Shown: piece after piece, positions 22,888 through 30,996 of the stretch
Numbering within the stretch: the stretch's first letter is position 1
How the letters are laid out: each line of letters starts with the position of its first letter
Assembly: GCA_963848675.1 (NCBI GenBank)
Contig: CAWKEY010000024.1
Location: 1-64,000, forward strand
Direction: 5' to 3'
DNA: 64,000 bases
Origin: CAWKEY01 sp963848675
GTDB taxonomy: Bacteria > Pseudomonadota > Gammaproteobacteria > Methylococcales > Methylomonadaceae
Notes under the pieces: generated by a model
The model's input: only the letters and a program-made list of their open reading frames with translations
What the model was told of the DNA's origin: nothing
The model's database searches: none
Position numbers and translations under genes: made by a program

Positions 22888-24588
22888 ATGGCAACTCAAA
22901 CAACAGCCTATCAGGCTTTGCTGGATACTTTGCAGGAGAAGGGCAAACTTTCTGCCGCAGAGTTAAAAAAAGTTGAGCGCGTAAAAAAATCCGCTGCATC
23001 TGAGAGTCTGCCACAGTTGCTGGTCAAATTAGGGTTGTGTTCCGAACTCGATGTCGCCGATGCGTTTGTCGAGTCGGGCCAATTCGAGAAAGTGGCTGCT
23101 GATGAGTATTCCCTGGAAATGCAACTACCGGAAACTGTGTCTTTGCGTTTTTTAAAGTTCTATCACGTCATCGGCCTGAGTCATACCGAAGATACCATTA
23201 CCTTGGCTATGATGGATCCTGAGGATCAGTTTGTGATTGATGCCCTGAAGCTGGCTACGGGTAAGCAAATTATCGCCAAAGTCGGTTTGCTCTCGGAAAT
23301 AGATGCGGCGCTGGAAGTGCAGTACGGCGAAGGCCGTTCACAAATGGACAAGATTGTCGATGACCTGGCTATTGATGAAATAGGCGAGGAAGACCTGGAG
23401 CACCTGAAAGACTTGGCAAGTGAAGCGCCGGTGATCAAAATGGTAAATCTGATCATGCAGAGGGCCATCGAGACCAGAGCGTCAGACATCCACATTGAGC
23501 CTTTTGAGCAAAGCTTGAAAGTCAGGCTGCGCATTGACGGCGTCTTGCAGGATATAGGCGCGCCGCCGGTTAAATCTACCGCCGCCGTAATTTCCCGTAT
23601 CAAGATCATGGCCAAACTGAATATTGCCGAACGCAGGCTGCCCCAGGATGGCCGGATCAAGGTGCAAATGCTGGGTAAAGAGCTGGATCTGCGGGTTTCA
23701 ACTATTCCTACCATGTACGGCGAAAGTGTCGTAATACGCTTGCTGGATAAAGAAAACACCGTGCTGGATTTTGCCTCGCTGGGATTTTCAGACAGTCAGG
23801 CTGAGCAGTTTATTGACGTGCTGACCGAGCCGCACGGCATTATTCTTATTACCGGTCCGACCGGCAGCGGTAAATCAACAACCTTGTATGCTGCTTTAAA
23901 GCAGCTGAATACCGCCGAACGCAAAATCATCACCGTTGAAGATCCGGTCGAATATCAACTGGAGGGCATCAACCAGATTCAGGCAAAACCCCAGATTGGC
24001 CTAACCTTTGCCTCGGCGCTGCGCTCCATCGTGCGTCAGGATCCAGACGTCATCATGATCGGCGAAATGCGCGATTTGGAAACCGCAAGAATTGCTGTGC
24101 AATCTGCACTGACCGGGCATTTGGTGTTGTCAACCTTACATACCAATGATGCCGCCGGCGGGATAACGCGCCTATTGGATATGGGTGTGGAAGAATATTT
24201 ACTGACGTCTACCGTCAACGGCATACTCGCACAACGCCTGGTGCGCAAACTATGTCCTGAATGCAAGGAAGCCTTCGTGCCTGCACCTGAGCTTGTTGAA
24301 GAAATGAAATTGCGGCGCTTTGCGCAGACGAACGATATTGTTTTATACAAACCGGCCGGCTGCCCGGCTTGCGGCGGGCTCGGTTATCGGGGGCGTATGG
24401 CCATCATTGAGTTTCTGCCGATGACGGATCCGCTCCGTAAATTAATCATGGCGCATGAAGATGCCGGTGTTATTCAGAAGCTGGCCATGGCAGAAGGCAT
24501 GGCGACCATGTATGAAGATGGTTTGCTCAAGGTCATACAGGGCAGCACTACTTTGGAAGAAGTATTGCGGGTTACGTCGGAAATCTAG
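22888..24588 (+). CDS. gspE: Type II secretion system ATPase GspE
   Basis: A cytoplasmic hexameric ATPase that powers pseudopilus assembly for type II secretion. An N-terminal MshEN-like domain (about residues 1-150) is followed by the ATPase core: Walker A GPTGSGKSTTL near residue 322, an Asp box and Walker B region (VIMIGEMRDLETA), and the His-box LTGHLVLSTLHTNDA. A zinc-binding four-cysteine module, CPEC near 454 and CPAC near 491, is typical of GspE and PilB. Start ATG 22888 (MATQTTAY) is chosen over the open frame from 22855, giving 566 aa. First gene of the gsp operon, 29 bases after waaC. Confidence 0.9.
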   Translation: MATQTTAYQALLDTLQEKGKLSAAELKKVERVKKSAASESLPQLLVKLGLCSELDVADAFVESGQFEKVAADEYSLEMQLPETVSLRFLKFYHVIGLSHTEDTITLAMMDPEDQFVIDALKLATGKQIIAKVGLLSEIDAALEVQYGEGRSQMDKIVDDLAIDEIGEEDLEHLKDLASEAPVIKMVNLIMQRAIETRASDIHIEPFEQSLKVRLRIDGVLQDIGAPPVKSTAAVISRIKIMAKLNIAERRLPQDGRIKVQMLGKELDLRVSTIPTMYGESVVIRLLDKENTVLDFASLGFSDSQAEQFIDVLTEPHGIILITGPTGSGKSTTLYAALKQLNTAERKIITVEDPVEYQLEGINQIQAKPQIGLTFASALRSIVRQDPDVIMIGEMRDLETARIAVQSALTGHLVLSTLHTNDAAGGITRLLDMGVEEYLLTSTVNGILAQRLVRKLCPECKEAFVPAPELVEEMKLRRFAQTNDIVLYKPAGCPACGGLGYRGRMAIIEFLPMTDPLRKLIMAHEDAGVIQKLAMAEGMATMYEDGLLKVIQGSTTLEEVLRVTSEI

Positions 24589-24589
24589 A

Positions 24590-25807
24590 ATGCCTTTATT
24601 TTCTTATAAAGCCGTTAACAGTGCTGGTGAGATCGAAGAAGGCGTCCGGGATGCGGCCGATGAGCAACACTTGATTGCCGCATTGCAGACCGAGGGCTAT
24701 ATCCCCATTCGTGTCGTTCCGGCCAGCACCAGAACATTTCTTGGGCTAAGCCTGGGTACCCGTCAGTCACGTTTATCGCAGAAAGACATTGCCTTGTTTA
24801 CCGGCGAACTGGCCACCCTCCTTGAATCCGGCCTGCCCCTGGATAAGTCCTTGTCCGTGTTAATGGGTCTCGCCGAAGATAATGAACGGCTGAGTAAACT
24901 GGTTGCGCGGGTGCTGGAAAAAGTAAAAGGTGGCTCCGCCCTGGCCGATGCACTGGAAAAACAAACCGGTACCTTTACCAAGTTTTATCTGAATATGATT
25001 CGCGCCGGTGAGGCGGGCGGCAGTCTGGGTGAGGTGTTGTCCCGGCTGTCCGAGTATCTGGAACGATCCAAGGAATTGAAAGACACGGTGAGCACTGCGC
25101 TCATTTATCCTACCATACTGCTGATCATGTCACTGGCCTCATTGTTTGTGATGTTGACGTTTGTGGTGCCGCAATTTACCGAAATGTTTGAAAGTGCGGG
25201 CAAGGCCCTGCCTGTTTCCACACAAATTGTGGTGGCGCTGGCTGAATGGCTGCAAAGCTATTGGTGGGCGCTGATTCTGACTGTCGTTTTTGTCACTGCG
25301 TACATGAATTTTCAGTTGGCCGATCCCGTCACCAAGAAGGTATGGGATAAACGTTTTCTGGGGCTGCCGCTAGCCGGCAACATTATTCTGAACAAGGAAA
25401 CCGCCAATATCAGCAGAACGCTCGGAACTTTATTGGGCAACGGGGTTTCAATATTGACTGCGCTGGTGATAGTGCGCGAAACCGTCGACAATCTGGTATT
25501 AGCAGACGCCATTCAAGATGCCGAAGAGCAGTTAAAGCAGGGCAGGAATATGTCGGACGCCTTGCTTGAAAAGGGCATATTTCCAAAAATGGCCATGCAA
25601 ATGATTAAGATGGGCGAGGAAACCGGACGACTCGAAGAGATGTTGCTGCGAGTGGCCACTATTTATGACAAACAGCTTAGAATAGCGATACAGCGGATGC
25701 TGGCATTGCTTGAACCGGCATTGATCATTACCTTGGGATTTATGATTGCCGGTATTATCGTCTCGATTTTGCTGGCTATCTTAAGTGTCAATGATTTAGC
25801 TTTTTAA
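24590..25807 (+). CDS. gspF: Type II secretion system inner-membrane platform protein GspF
   Basis: A polytopic inner-membrane protein that couples GspE to the pseudopilus. It has 405 aa with two tandem T2SSF domains: first around residues 65-190 (FTGELATLLESGLPLDKSL...), second after about 265 (ISRTLGTLLGNGVSILTAL...ALLEKGIFPKMAMQMIKMGEETGRLEEML). Transmembrane segments lie near 165-190, 215-240 and at the C-terminus (ALIITLGFMIAGIIVSILLAI). ATG 24590 lies one base after the gspE stop. N-terminal MPLFSYKAVNSAGE is the standard GspF start. Confidence 0.93.
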   Translation: MPLFSYKAVNSAGEIEEGVRDAADEQHLIAALQTEGYIPIRVVPASTRTFLGLSLGTRQSRLSQKDIALFTGELATLLESGLPLDKSLSVLMGLAEDNERLSKLVARVLEKVKGGSALADALEKQTGTFTKFYLNMIRAGEAGGSLGEVLSRLSEYLERSKELKDTVSTALIYPTILLIMSLASLFVMLTFVVPQFTEMFESAGKALPVSTQIVVALAEWLQSYWWALILTVVFVTAYMNFQLADPVTKKVWDKRFLGLPLAGNIILNKETANISRTLGTLLGNGVSILTALVIVRETVDNLVLADAIQDAEEQLKQGRNMSDALLEKGIFPKMAMQMIKMGEETGRLEEMLLRVATIYDKQLRIAIQRMLALLEPALIITLGFMIAGIIVSILLAILSVNDLAF

Positions 25808-25825
25808 AACAGAGATTAAACACAC

Positions 25826-26254
25826 ATGAAACACGTTAAAAAACAGACAGAAAGAGGTTTTACTTTACTGGAATTACTGGTCGTATTGGGCATTATTTCC
25901 TTACTGGCTGGTATAGTGGGGCCGCAAGTTATGAAGCACATGGGCGAATCCAAAACCAAAGCGGCCAAGGTTCAAATTGAAGATCTTGCTGCCGCGCTGG
26001 ATATGTATAAACTGGATTTGGGGCATTATCCGAGCAGCGAAGAGGGTTTGAAGGCCTTAATAGAATCTCCCGATAGCGCAAAGCGCTGGAATGGCCCTTA
26101 CCTGCGTAAGACAAAAATGCCTCTGGATCCCTGGCAACAAGAATATCGTTATGTTTCCCCCGGCGAGCACGGCAAGTTTGATTTGTTGACGCTAGGCGCG
26201 GATGGCAAAGAGGGCGGAGAAGGCGAGGATCAGGACATCGTCAGCTGGGAATAA
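25826..26254 (+). CDS. gspG: Type II secretion major pseudopilin GspG
   Basis: The main subunit of the T2SS pseudopilus, cleaved and N-methylated by a prepilin peptidase (not in this window). It has 142 aa. The prepilin motif RGFTLLELLVV has cleavage before Phe and the conserved Glu5. The hydrophobic helix is followed by the GspG signature DLGHYPSSEEGLKALIE, GPYLRKTKMPLDPW, and the Asp-rich calcium-binding C-terminal region LGADGKEGGEGEDQDI. It lies 18 bases after gspF. Confidence 0.95.
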   Translation: MKHVKKQTERGFTLLELLVVLGIISLLAGIVGPQVMKHMGESKTKAAKVQIEDLAAALDMYKLDLGHYPSSEEGLKALIESPDSAKRWNGPYLRKTKMPLDPWQQEYRYVSPGEHGKFDLLTLGADGKEGGEGEDQDIVSWE

Positions 26255-26266
26255 CCGGCTTCGGCA

Positions 26267-26719
26267 ATGCGCGTCAAACCCGGAGAAAAAGGTTTTACCC
26301 TGCTTGAGCTGGTGATCGTTCTGTTTATTACGGTGCTGGGTTTTTCCGTGATTGGCTTCAATCTTTCCTCGGGAAATGAGGCTAGCAAGCTTAAAGCGGC
26401 GGCCAGGGATCTTGCATCGGCGTTACGTTATGCCAGAGGGCAGGCTTTAATTTCACATCAGGAAGCAACCGTCACTATTGATCTTGCCAACAACACCTAC
26501 ACTGTCAATCAGCGCGACAAGGTTTATGTCATGCCCGAGGAAATTGACGTGACTCTGGTCACCGCGCAAAGCGAATTAAGCCAAGGCCTGGCTGGTGTGC
26601 GTTTTTTCCCCGACGGCTCATCAACAGGTGGAAGAATCACCCTGGAATGGGGGAATGCCGGCTGGCGTATTGATATCAACTGGTTAACCGGCCAGATTGA
26701 GCTGGAAGAAAATGACTAA
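26267..26719 (+). CDS. gspH: Type II secretion minor pseudopilin GspH
   Basis: A minor pseudopilin of 150 aa. The prepilin cleavage site KGFTLLELVIVLF is near residue 9, followed by a hydrophobic helix and a GspH-type globular domain (ARDLASALRYARGQALISHQ, RFFPDGSSTGGRITL). Position between gspG and gspI agrees with the name. It overlaps gspI by 8 bases. Confidence 0.85.
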   Translation: MRVKPGEKGFTLLELVIVLFITVLGFSVIGFNLSSGNEASKLKAAARDLASALRYARGQALISHQEATVTIDLANNTYTVNQRDKVYVMPEEIDVTLVTAQSELSQGLAGVRFFPDGSSTGGRITLEWGNAGWRIDINWLTGQIELEEND

Positions 26720-27119
26720 AGAGCGTGGCTTTTCGTTGCTGGAAATCCTGATCGCGTTCTCAATTCTGGCGCTAGCCTTGGGTATCTTGCTTAATATATT
26801 CTCGTCCGGCGCCAATAACGCCGCGGTTGCCGAAGAATACACGGCGGCCATACAGATTGCAGAATCATTAATGGCGCAAACAGGCGTGGAGACAGCCTTG
26901 CAGGCAGGGCAGAGTTCCGGTCAGGACGGTGAAAAATATCGCTGGCTGGTGACGGTCACGCCTTTTATTCCCGGCAGCGCAAAGTTTGACACTCAGGCGA
27001 CAACGGCAGCACTTTTTAAGGTGAAAGTCAGCGTGAACTGGGGCGAAGCTCAGGATAACGATCGGCAGATCGAAATTACGACCTTAAAACTGGTTAGTAA
27101 AGCCGATGAGCAGGACTAA
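26712..27119 (+). CDS. gspI: Type II secretion minor pseudopilin GspI
   Basis: A minor pseudopilin that with GspJ and GspK forms the tip of the pseudopilus. It has 135 aa. The prepilin motif ERGFSLLEILIAFSILALALG sits at the N-terminus, and the short globular domain contains KYRWLVTVTPF and VKVSVNWGEAQ, typical of GspI. ATG 26712 (MTKERGF) is preceded by ggaag; an in-frame TTG at 26697 is less likely. It overlaps gspH and gspJ. Confidence 0.85.
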   Translation: MTKERGFSLLEILIAFSILALALGILLNIFSSGANNAAVAEEYTAAIQIAESLMAQTGVETALQAGQSSGQDGEKYRWLVTVTPFIPGSAKFDTQATTAALFKVKVSVNWGEAQDNDRQIEITTLKLVSKADEQD

Positions 27120-27792
27120 AGCGGCACAGGGTTTTACCCTGATGGAAGTGCTCATCGCCATGACCCTGTTAAGTATCATGGTGGTGTTGCTGTTTGGCAG
27201 TTTGAGGATTTGCGCGCAAAGCTGGGAGCAGGGCGAGAAAAAAATATCCGAAGTTAATGAAGTCGCTGTGGTCTACCAGTTTTTTAAGCGCCGTTTGGCC
27301 GTAGCCGAGCCTTTATGGAATGATTTTAGTGCCGATGAGGCAAGCTTTTCCTTTCAAGGCAAAGCACAGTCGCTGGAGTTTGTTTCAACTCTGGCCGCGA
27401 GCGCAGGCCGGTCAGGCAAGCAGTTATTTTCCATACAGATGCAGGAAGAAGACCGGGAGAAAATCATTAAAGTGATGATGACGCCGTTTTTTCCCCTGGC
27501 CGAGGGTGAGGAGTGGCAAAAGGAAGAAGCTGTCCTGGTCCGGCATGTCAGCGATTTTACCTTGGCTTACTTTGGCCGGGATGCGGGGTCAGGCCAGGAC
27601 AGTTGGAAGGATGAATGGCTGGAAAAAGATGCTTTGCCGCGCCTAGTGAAAATCAGGATTGAGCTGGAGCATGATATTTTCTGGCCGGACATGATTATAG
27701 AGACGCGATTGACTGGCTTGGCGGCCAATGCAGGAAACGCCCTCCAGCAGCCCCCAGCTTCTGCCTCTGATAATGCGGGGGCCGAAGAGTGA
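27106..27792 (+). CDS. gspJ: Type II secretion minor pseudopilin GspJ
   Basis: A minor pseudopilin of 228 aa, part of the GspI-J-K tip. The prepilin motif QGFTLMEVLIAMTLLSIMVVLL is near residue 8, followed by a beta-rich domain with ending LPRLVKIRIELEHDIFWPDMIIETRL. It has a low-complexity Ala/Pro tail. It overlaps gspI by 14 bases and gspK by 4 bases. Confidence 0.83.
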   Translation: MSRTKAAQGFTLMEVLIAMTLLSIMVVLLFGSLRICAQSWEQGEKKISEVNEVAVVYQFFKRRLAVAEPLWNDFSADEASFSFQGKAQSLEFVSTLAASAGRSGKQLFSIQMQEEDREKIIKVMMTPFFPLAEGEEWQKEEAVLVRHVSDFTLAYFGRDAGSGQDSWKDEWLEKDALPRLVKIRIELEHDIFWPDMIIETRLTGLAANAGNALQQPPASASDNAGAEE

Positions 27793-28757
27793 TTAGGCAA
27801 AAGGGGCTGGCGTTAGTGCTGGTGTTGTGGGTGCTCAGTTTAATGACTATTATGGCGGGTAGCTTTGCACTCAGCATGCGCAGGGAAACAGCCATTGTTG
27901 CCGGCATCAGGGACAGTGCGCAGGCCCTGGCTGTAGCCGAATCCGCTATTGCAATGGCGCAAATGATGCTGTTGAATCCTGAACAGAGTCAGCGCTGGCG
28001 GACAGATGGCAGCATTTACCAGATCGATTATACTTCTCCCGGGCAGTCCGTTGCTTCGGTTCGGATACAAATGCAATCGGAAACAGGCAAAATAGACGTG
28101 AATCGTGCCGATCAAATCTTGCTGCAGGCGCTGATGAGTCATGCTCCGGTGGCTGCGGAGCAGCAGACCAAGATTGTCAGTGCCATTCAGGACTGGCGCG
28201 ATCCGGATGATCTGGTACACATTGATGGTGCAGAGAAAAAAGAATATCAGGACGCCGGATTAAGCTACCAGCCTCGCAACAAGGCCTTTCAGTCCATTGA
28301 GGAATTGCAGCTGGTGCTGGGGGTGGATGAACAGGTCTTCAAGTGGATTGAACCCTTGATTACGATTTATTCTGGACAAGCGCAGGTTAATTTACAGCTG
28401 GCAGCCAAGGAAGTTTTACAGGTGATGCCGGGGCTGGATGCGGCATTGGTGGACGAATTTATTGCCACGAGGCTGGAAAGTGCAAAAAACGGCTTGCCGG
28501 CGCCTGTGTTTCCTTTGTCAGCAGGGCAAAACGCAGCCGGCGGGCAAGCGGACACGCTCGCCATTGTGTCCGAGGCGCTGATGACTGACGGTGCCAGCGC
28601 TAGAATAAGTGCGCTGATAAAACCTTCGAATGACGAGCGCGGGCCGTTTCAGGTGCTGAAATGGCAGGTCGATGCGGCAAGTGGCAGCTCATTATTTAAT
28701 GACACAATGAACGAGTTAATAGTGGCACAGTATGCTGAACCTGAATTCGACAATTGA
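27789..28757 (+). CDS. gspK: Type II secretion minor pseudopilin GspK
   Basis: The largest minor pseudopilin, capping the pseudopilus tip. It has 322 aa. The N-terminal helix is QKGLALVLVLWVLSLMTIMAG with the atypical GspK cleavage region. It is followed by the conserved GKIDVNRA block, VSAIQDWRDPDD with acidic calcium-binding residues, and RNKAFQSIEELQLVLGV of the SAM-like domain. The GTG start at 27789 overlaps the gspJ stop (GTGA), a normal coupled arrangement. Confidence 0.9.
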   Translation: MIRQKGLALVLVLWVLSLMTIMAGSFALSMRRETAIVAGIRDSAQALAVAESAIAMAQMMLLNPEQSQRWRTDGSIYQIDYTSPGQSVASVRIQMQSETGKIDVNRADQILLQALMSHAPVAAEQQTKIVSAIQDWRDPDDLVHIDGAEKKEYQDAGLSYQPRNKAFQSIEELQLVLGVDEQVFKWIEPLITIYSGQAQVNLQLAAKEVLQVMPGLDAALVDEFIATRLESAKNGLPAPVFPLSAGQNAAGGQADTLAIVSEALMTDGASARISALIKPSNDERGPFQVLKWQVDAASGSSLFNDTMNELIVAQYAEPEFDN

Positions 28758-29844
28758 TCTGGAATTGAACAAGTTTGTTCGCTGGTGGACGCGCGAACTT
28801 GCGTTTCTGGTGCCCGAAAAAATAAAACAACTTGTTTATGAGCGGCAGGGCTTTATCATTGTCACCCCCAACGAGCGCTATTTGGAACTGACATACAGCT
28901 TCAATGGACACTCGGAAGTGTTGGCAACGGTGGAGCGCAATGAAGCCGGCATAGCGCAATTTGCAGCATTACGAGCGACAGATGACAGGCTGGATAAGGC
29001 CGAACTCATCCTGCGGCTAAGCCGCCAGGATGCCGTGCAAAAAGAGCTGGACTTGCCGGGCGCGGCAAAAGAAAACCTGCACCAGGTAGTCGCCTATGAG
29101 CTCGATCGCTATACTCCGTTTAAGCCGGAACAGGTCTATTTTGCCGTTAAGCCACTGGAAACCAGTGACGAATTCGGGCATATCCGCGTTCTGCTTGTGC
29201 TGACGCCCAGAGAAATTCTTGATCCCCTTTATGAAGACATCAAGGCGCTGGGGATGACGCCGCTGTTTGCTGATTATGAAGGCGCTCCCAATGCCTTGGA
29301 AAACAGTCATGTTTATTACGACCTGTTGCCGGAACAGTACAGGAAAAAGACAGCAAAAACAGCGCAGTTGATCCATGCCGGTTTGATCGGCGGGGTAGTG
29401 TTATTGTTGATTGCCGTACTGGTGATGCCGGTCTGGTTTGAATATCGAGCCGTGCATTCTTTAAATCAACGCATAGCCGAAATAGAAAAGGATGCCCACA
29501 GCATTGAAGCCATGCAAGTTGAAATAGATGCCATGGTCGACGAAACCCGGAGTCTACTCGATGAGAAAAATGCAACCCCATCCGTTGTGGTAATGCTGAA
29601 TGCCCTTAGTTCGATGATAAAGGATGATACCTGGTTGACCTATCTCCAGTATTCGGCCAGGAACCTGCAAATACAGGGCGAATCCCCTGCGGCTTCAAGC
29701 CTGATAGGGACGATAGAAGCGTCGGAGTTGTTTTCCAATGTCGGATTTGTTTCACCGGTAACCCAGGATAAGAGTAGCGGGCTTGAGCGCTTCCAGATTA
29801 CGGCCAATGTTACAAAAGCAGGAGCCATCGGTGACGTTAACTAA
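28732..29844 (+). CDS. gspL: Type II secretion inner-membrane protein GspL (PilN-like C-terminus)
   Basis: A platform protein that links cytoplasmic GspE to the periplasmic GspM. It has 370 aa. An actin-like cytoplasmic domain (residues 1-210, including LDLPGAAKENLHQVVAYELDRYTPF) is followed by one transmembrane helix near 220-245 (IHAGLIGGVVLLLIAVLVMPV), a coiled coil and a PilN-type periplasmic domain (MLNALSSMIKDDTWLTYLQY). It overlaps gspK by 26 bases, with ATG 28732 taken as start. The division resembles PilM and PilN fused into one chain. Confidence 0.8.
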   Translation: MLNLNSTIDLELNKFVRWWTRELAFLVPEKIKQLVYERQGFIIVTPNERYLELTYSFNGHSEVLATVERNEAGIAQFAALRATDDRLDKAELILRLSRQDAVQKELDLPGAAKENLHQVVAYELDRYTPFKPEQVYFAVKPLETSDEFGHIRVLLVLTPREILDPLYEDIKALGMTPLFADYEGAPNALENSHVYYDLLPEQYRKKTAKTAQLIHAGLIGGVVLLLIAVLVMPVWFEYRAVHSLNQRIAEIEKDAHSIEAMQVEIDAMVDETRSLLDEKNATPSVVVMLNALSSMIKDDTWLTYLQYSARNLQIQGESPAASSLIGTIEASELFSNVGFVSPVTQDKSSGLERFQITANVTKAGAIGDVN

Positions 29845-30418
29845 CAGCAAACAAATACAGCGGTGGCTTGCGCTAGGTTTATTGCTTGCCGTCGTGCTGG
29901 TTTTTAGCGCGCTCGTGATCGCACCGGTTATCAACAAAGGCCTAAAATTGCATGAAACTAAAAATGCGCTGGTTTTCAGGCTGCAACAGTATGATCGCAT
30001 CCTGGCAAGAAAAGAGGCCGTTGTTGCCAGCATGGAACAAATTAAAGCCCAGCATCAGGAACAAGGTTATTTTAACAGTCAGAGCACCGGCGCCCTAGCC
30101 TCTGCCGATCTGCAGGAATTCATAAAAAAAACAATCGTTGAGGCCGGCGGTCAACTGACCAGCACACAGGCACTGCCGCTCAGCACCAAAGATAAATTCA
30201 GCCGGATTACCGTCAGAGTCAGAATGACCGGTAGTAGCGAGGTACTGCGTTCCGTGCTCTACAAAATAGAAACTTCAATCCCGCTGATTATTATTGATCA
30301 AATCGACATCAGGCCCACGCGCGGTATCAGGAACAGGTTAACCCGCCAGATTGAAGCCAGTAACGAATTGAGCGTGAACTTTCAGGCGGTCAGTTTTATG
30401 AGGGGGCAGCCCGAATGA
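29831..30418 (+). CDS. gspM: Type II secretion protein GspM (subtype b)
   Basis: A small bitopic inner-membrane protein of 195 aa. It has one N-terminal transmembrane helix (LALGLLLAVVLVFSALVIAP), a coiled coil, and a ferredoxin-like periplasmic domain. Conserved positions are LQEFIKKTIVEAGGQLTS and IETSIPLIIIDQIDIRP, typical of the GspM-b/PilO-like group. Start GTG 29831, with ggag 10 bases upstream, is chosen because it overlaps the gspL stop by 14 bases. The open frame upstream to 29783 is not supported. Confidence 0.8.
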   Translation: MTLTNSKQIQRWLALGLLLAVVLVFSALVIAPVINKGLKLHETKNALVFRLQQYDRILARKEAVVASMEQIKAQHQEQGYFNSQSTGALASADLQEFIKKTIVEAGGQLTSTQALPLSTKDKFSRITVRVRMTGSSEVLRSVLYKIETSIPLIIIDQIDIRPTRGIRNRLTRQIEASNELSVNFQAVSFMRGQPE

Positions 30419-30996
30419 ATACCAAATTAGTTAAACTGCTCTCGGTTATTTGCGCTGTTCTGGCGCTGATTATTGTTGGTGAATGGCTTTATGCAAGCTA
30501 TGCCAAGCGCCAAATGCTATTATCGATCAAGTCGGGTATTATTAAGCCCTATCAGGCGGATGAACTGCCCAGACTCGATTTGGCCCGGCGCACAGAAGAA
30601 AGTTTTGCTGATTTGGCGGCCAGGCCATTGTTTATTAAAGGCCGGCGGCCGGTGAACGAGCCCGATGTTGCCAAAAATGGAGGTATTACCGAATCTGACA
30701 GCTTTGATTGGCTGTTGAACGGGATTTATTCGTCTGAAAAAGGGATATCGGCATTATTCAGCCACACTAAAACAACGGACAAAAAAAATAAATCGTTAAA
30801 AATTACTACAGGCGATGAGATTGAGGGTTGGAAGTTGACGGAAATAGGCAAGGATAGCGTCATTCTTAACAAAGACAGCAACCGCAAAGAAGTTATGTTA
30901 AGAAAGCCAAAATTGAAAGAATTGCCCCAACAGGCAAATTTTGCCAATGCCCCTAAAATCAAAGCAGAAACTCCCGAGAATAAAGAAAATGAATAA
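30415..30996 (+). CDS. GspC/GspN-like type II secretion inner-membrane protein (HR-type domain)
   Basis: A 193-aa protein with one N-terminal membrane helix (LLSVICAVLALIIVGEWLYA) and a periplasmic part. Its middle, FDWLLNGIYSSEKGISALF followed by GDEIEGWKLTEIGKDSVIL and a charged tail, resembles the homology region of GspC and the beta domain of PilP, which bind the secretin. No other gspC candidate exists in the operon, and this gene directly precedes gspD. I infer that it links the platform to the secretin. It lacks a PDZ domain. It overlaps gspM by 4 bases and gspD by 8. Confidence 0.7.
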   Translation: MNTKLVKLLSVICAVLALIIVGEWLYASYAKRQMLLSIKSGIIKPYQADELPRLDLARRTEESFADLAARPLFIKGRRPVNEPDVAKNGGITESDSFDWLLNGIYSSEKGISALFSHTKTTDKKNKSLKITTGDEIEGWKLTEIGKDSVILNKDSNRKEVMLRKPKLKELPQQANFANAPKIKAETPENKENE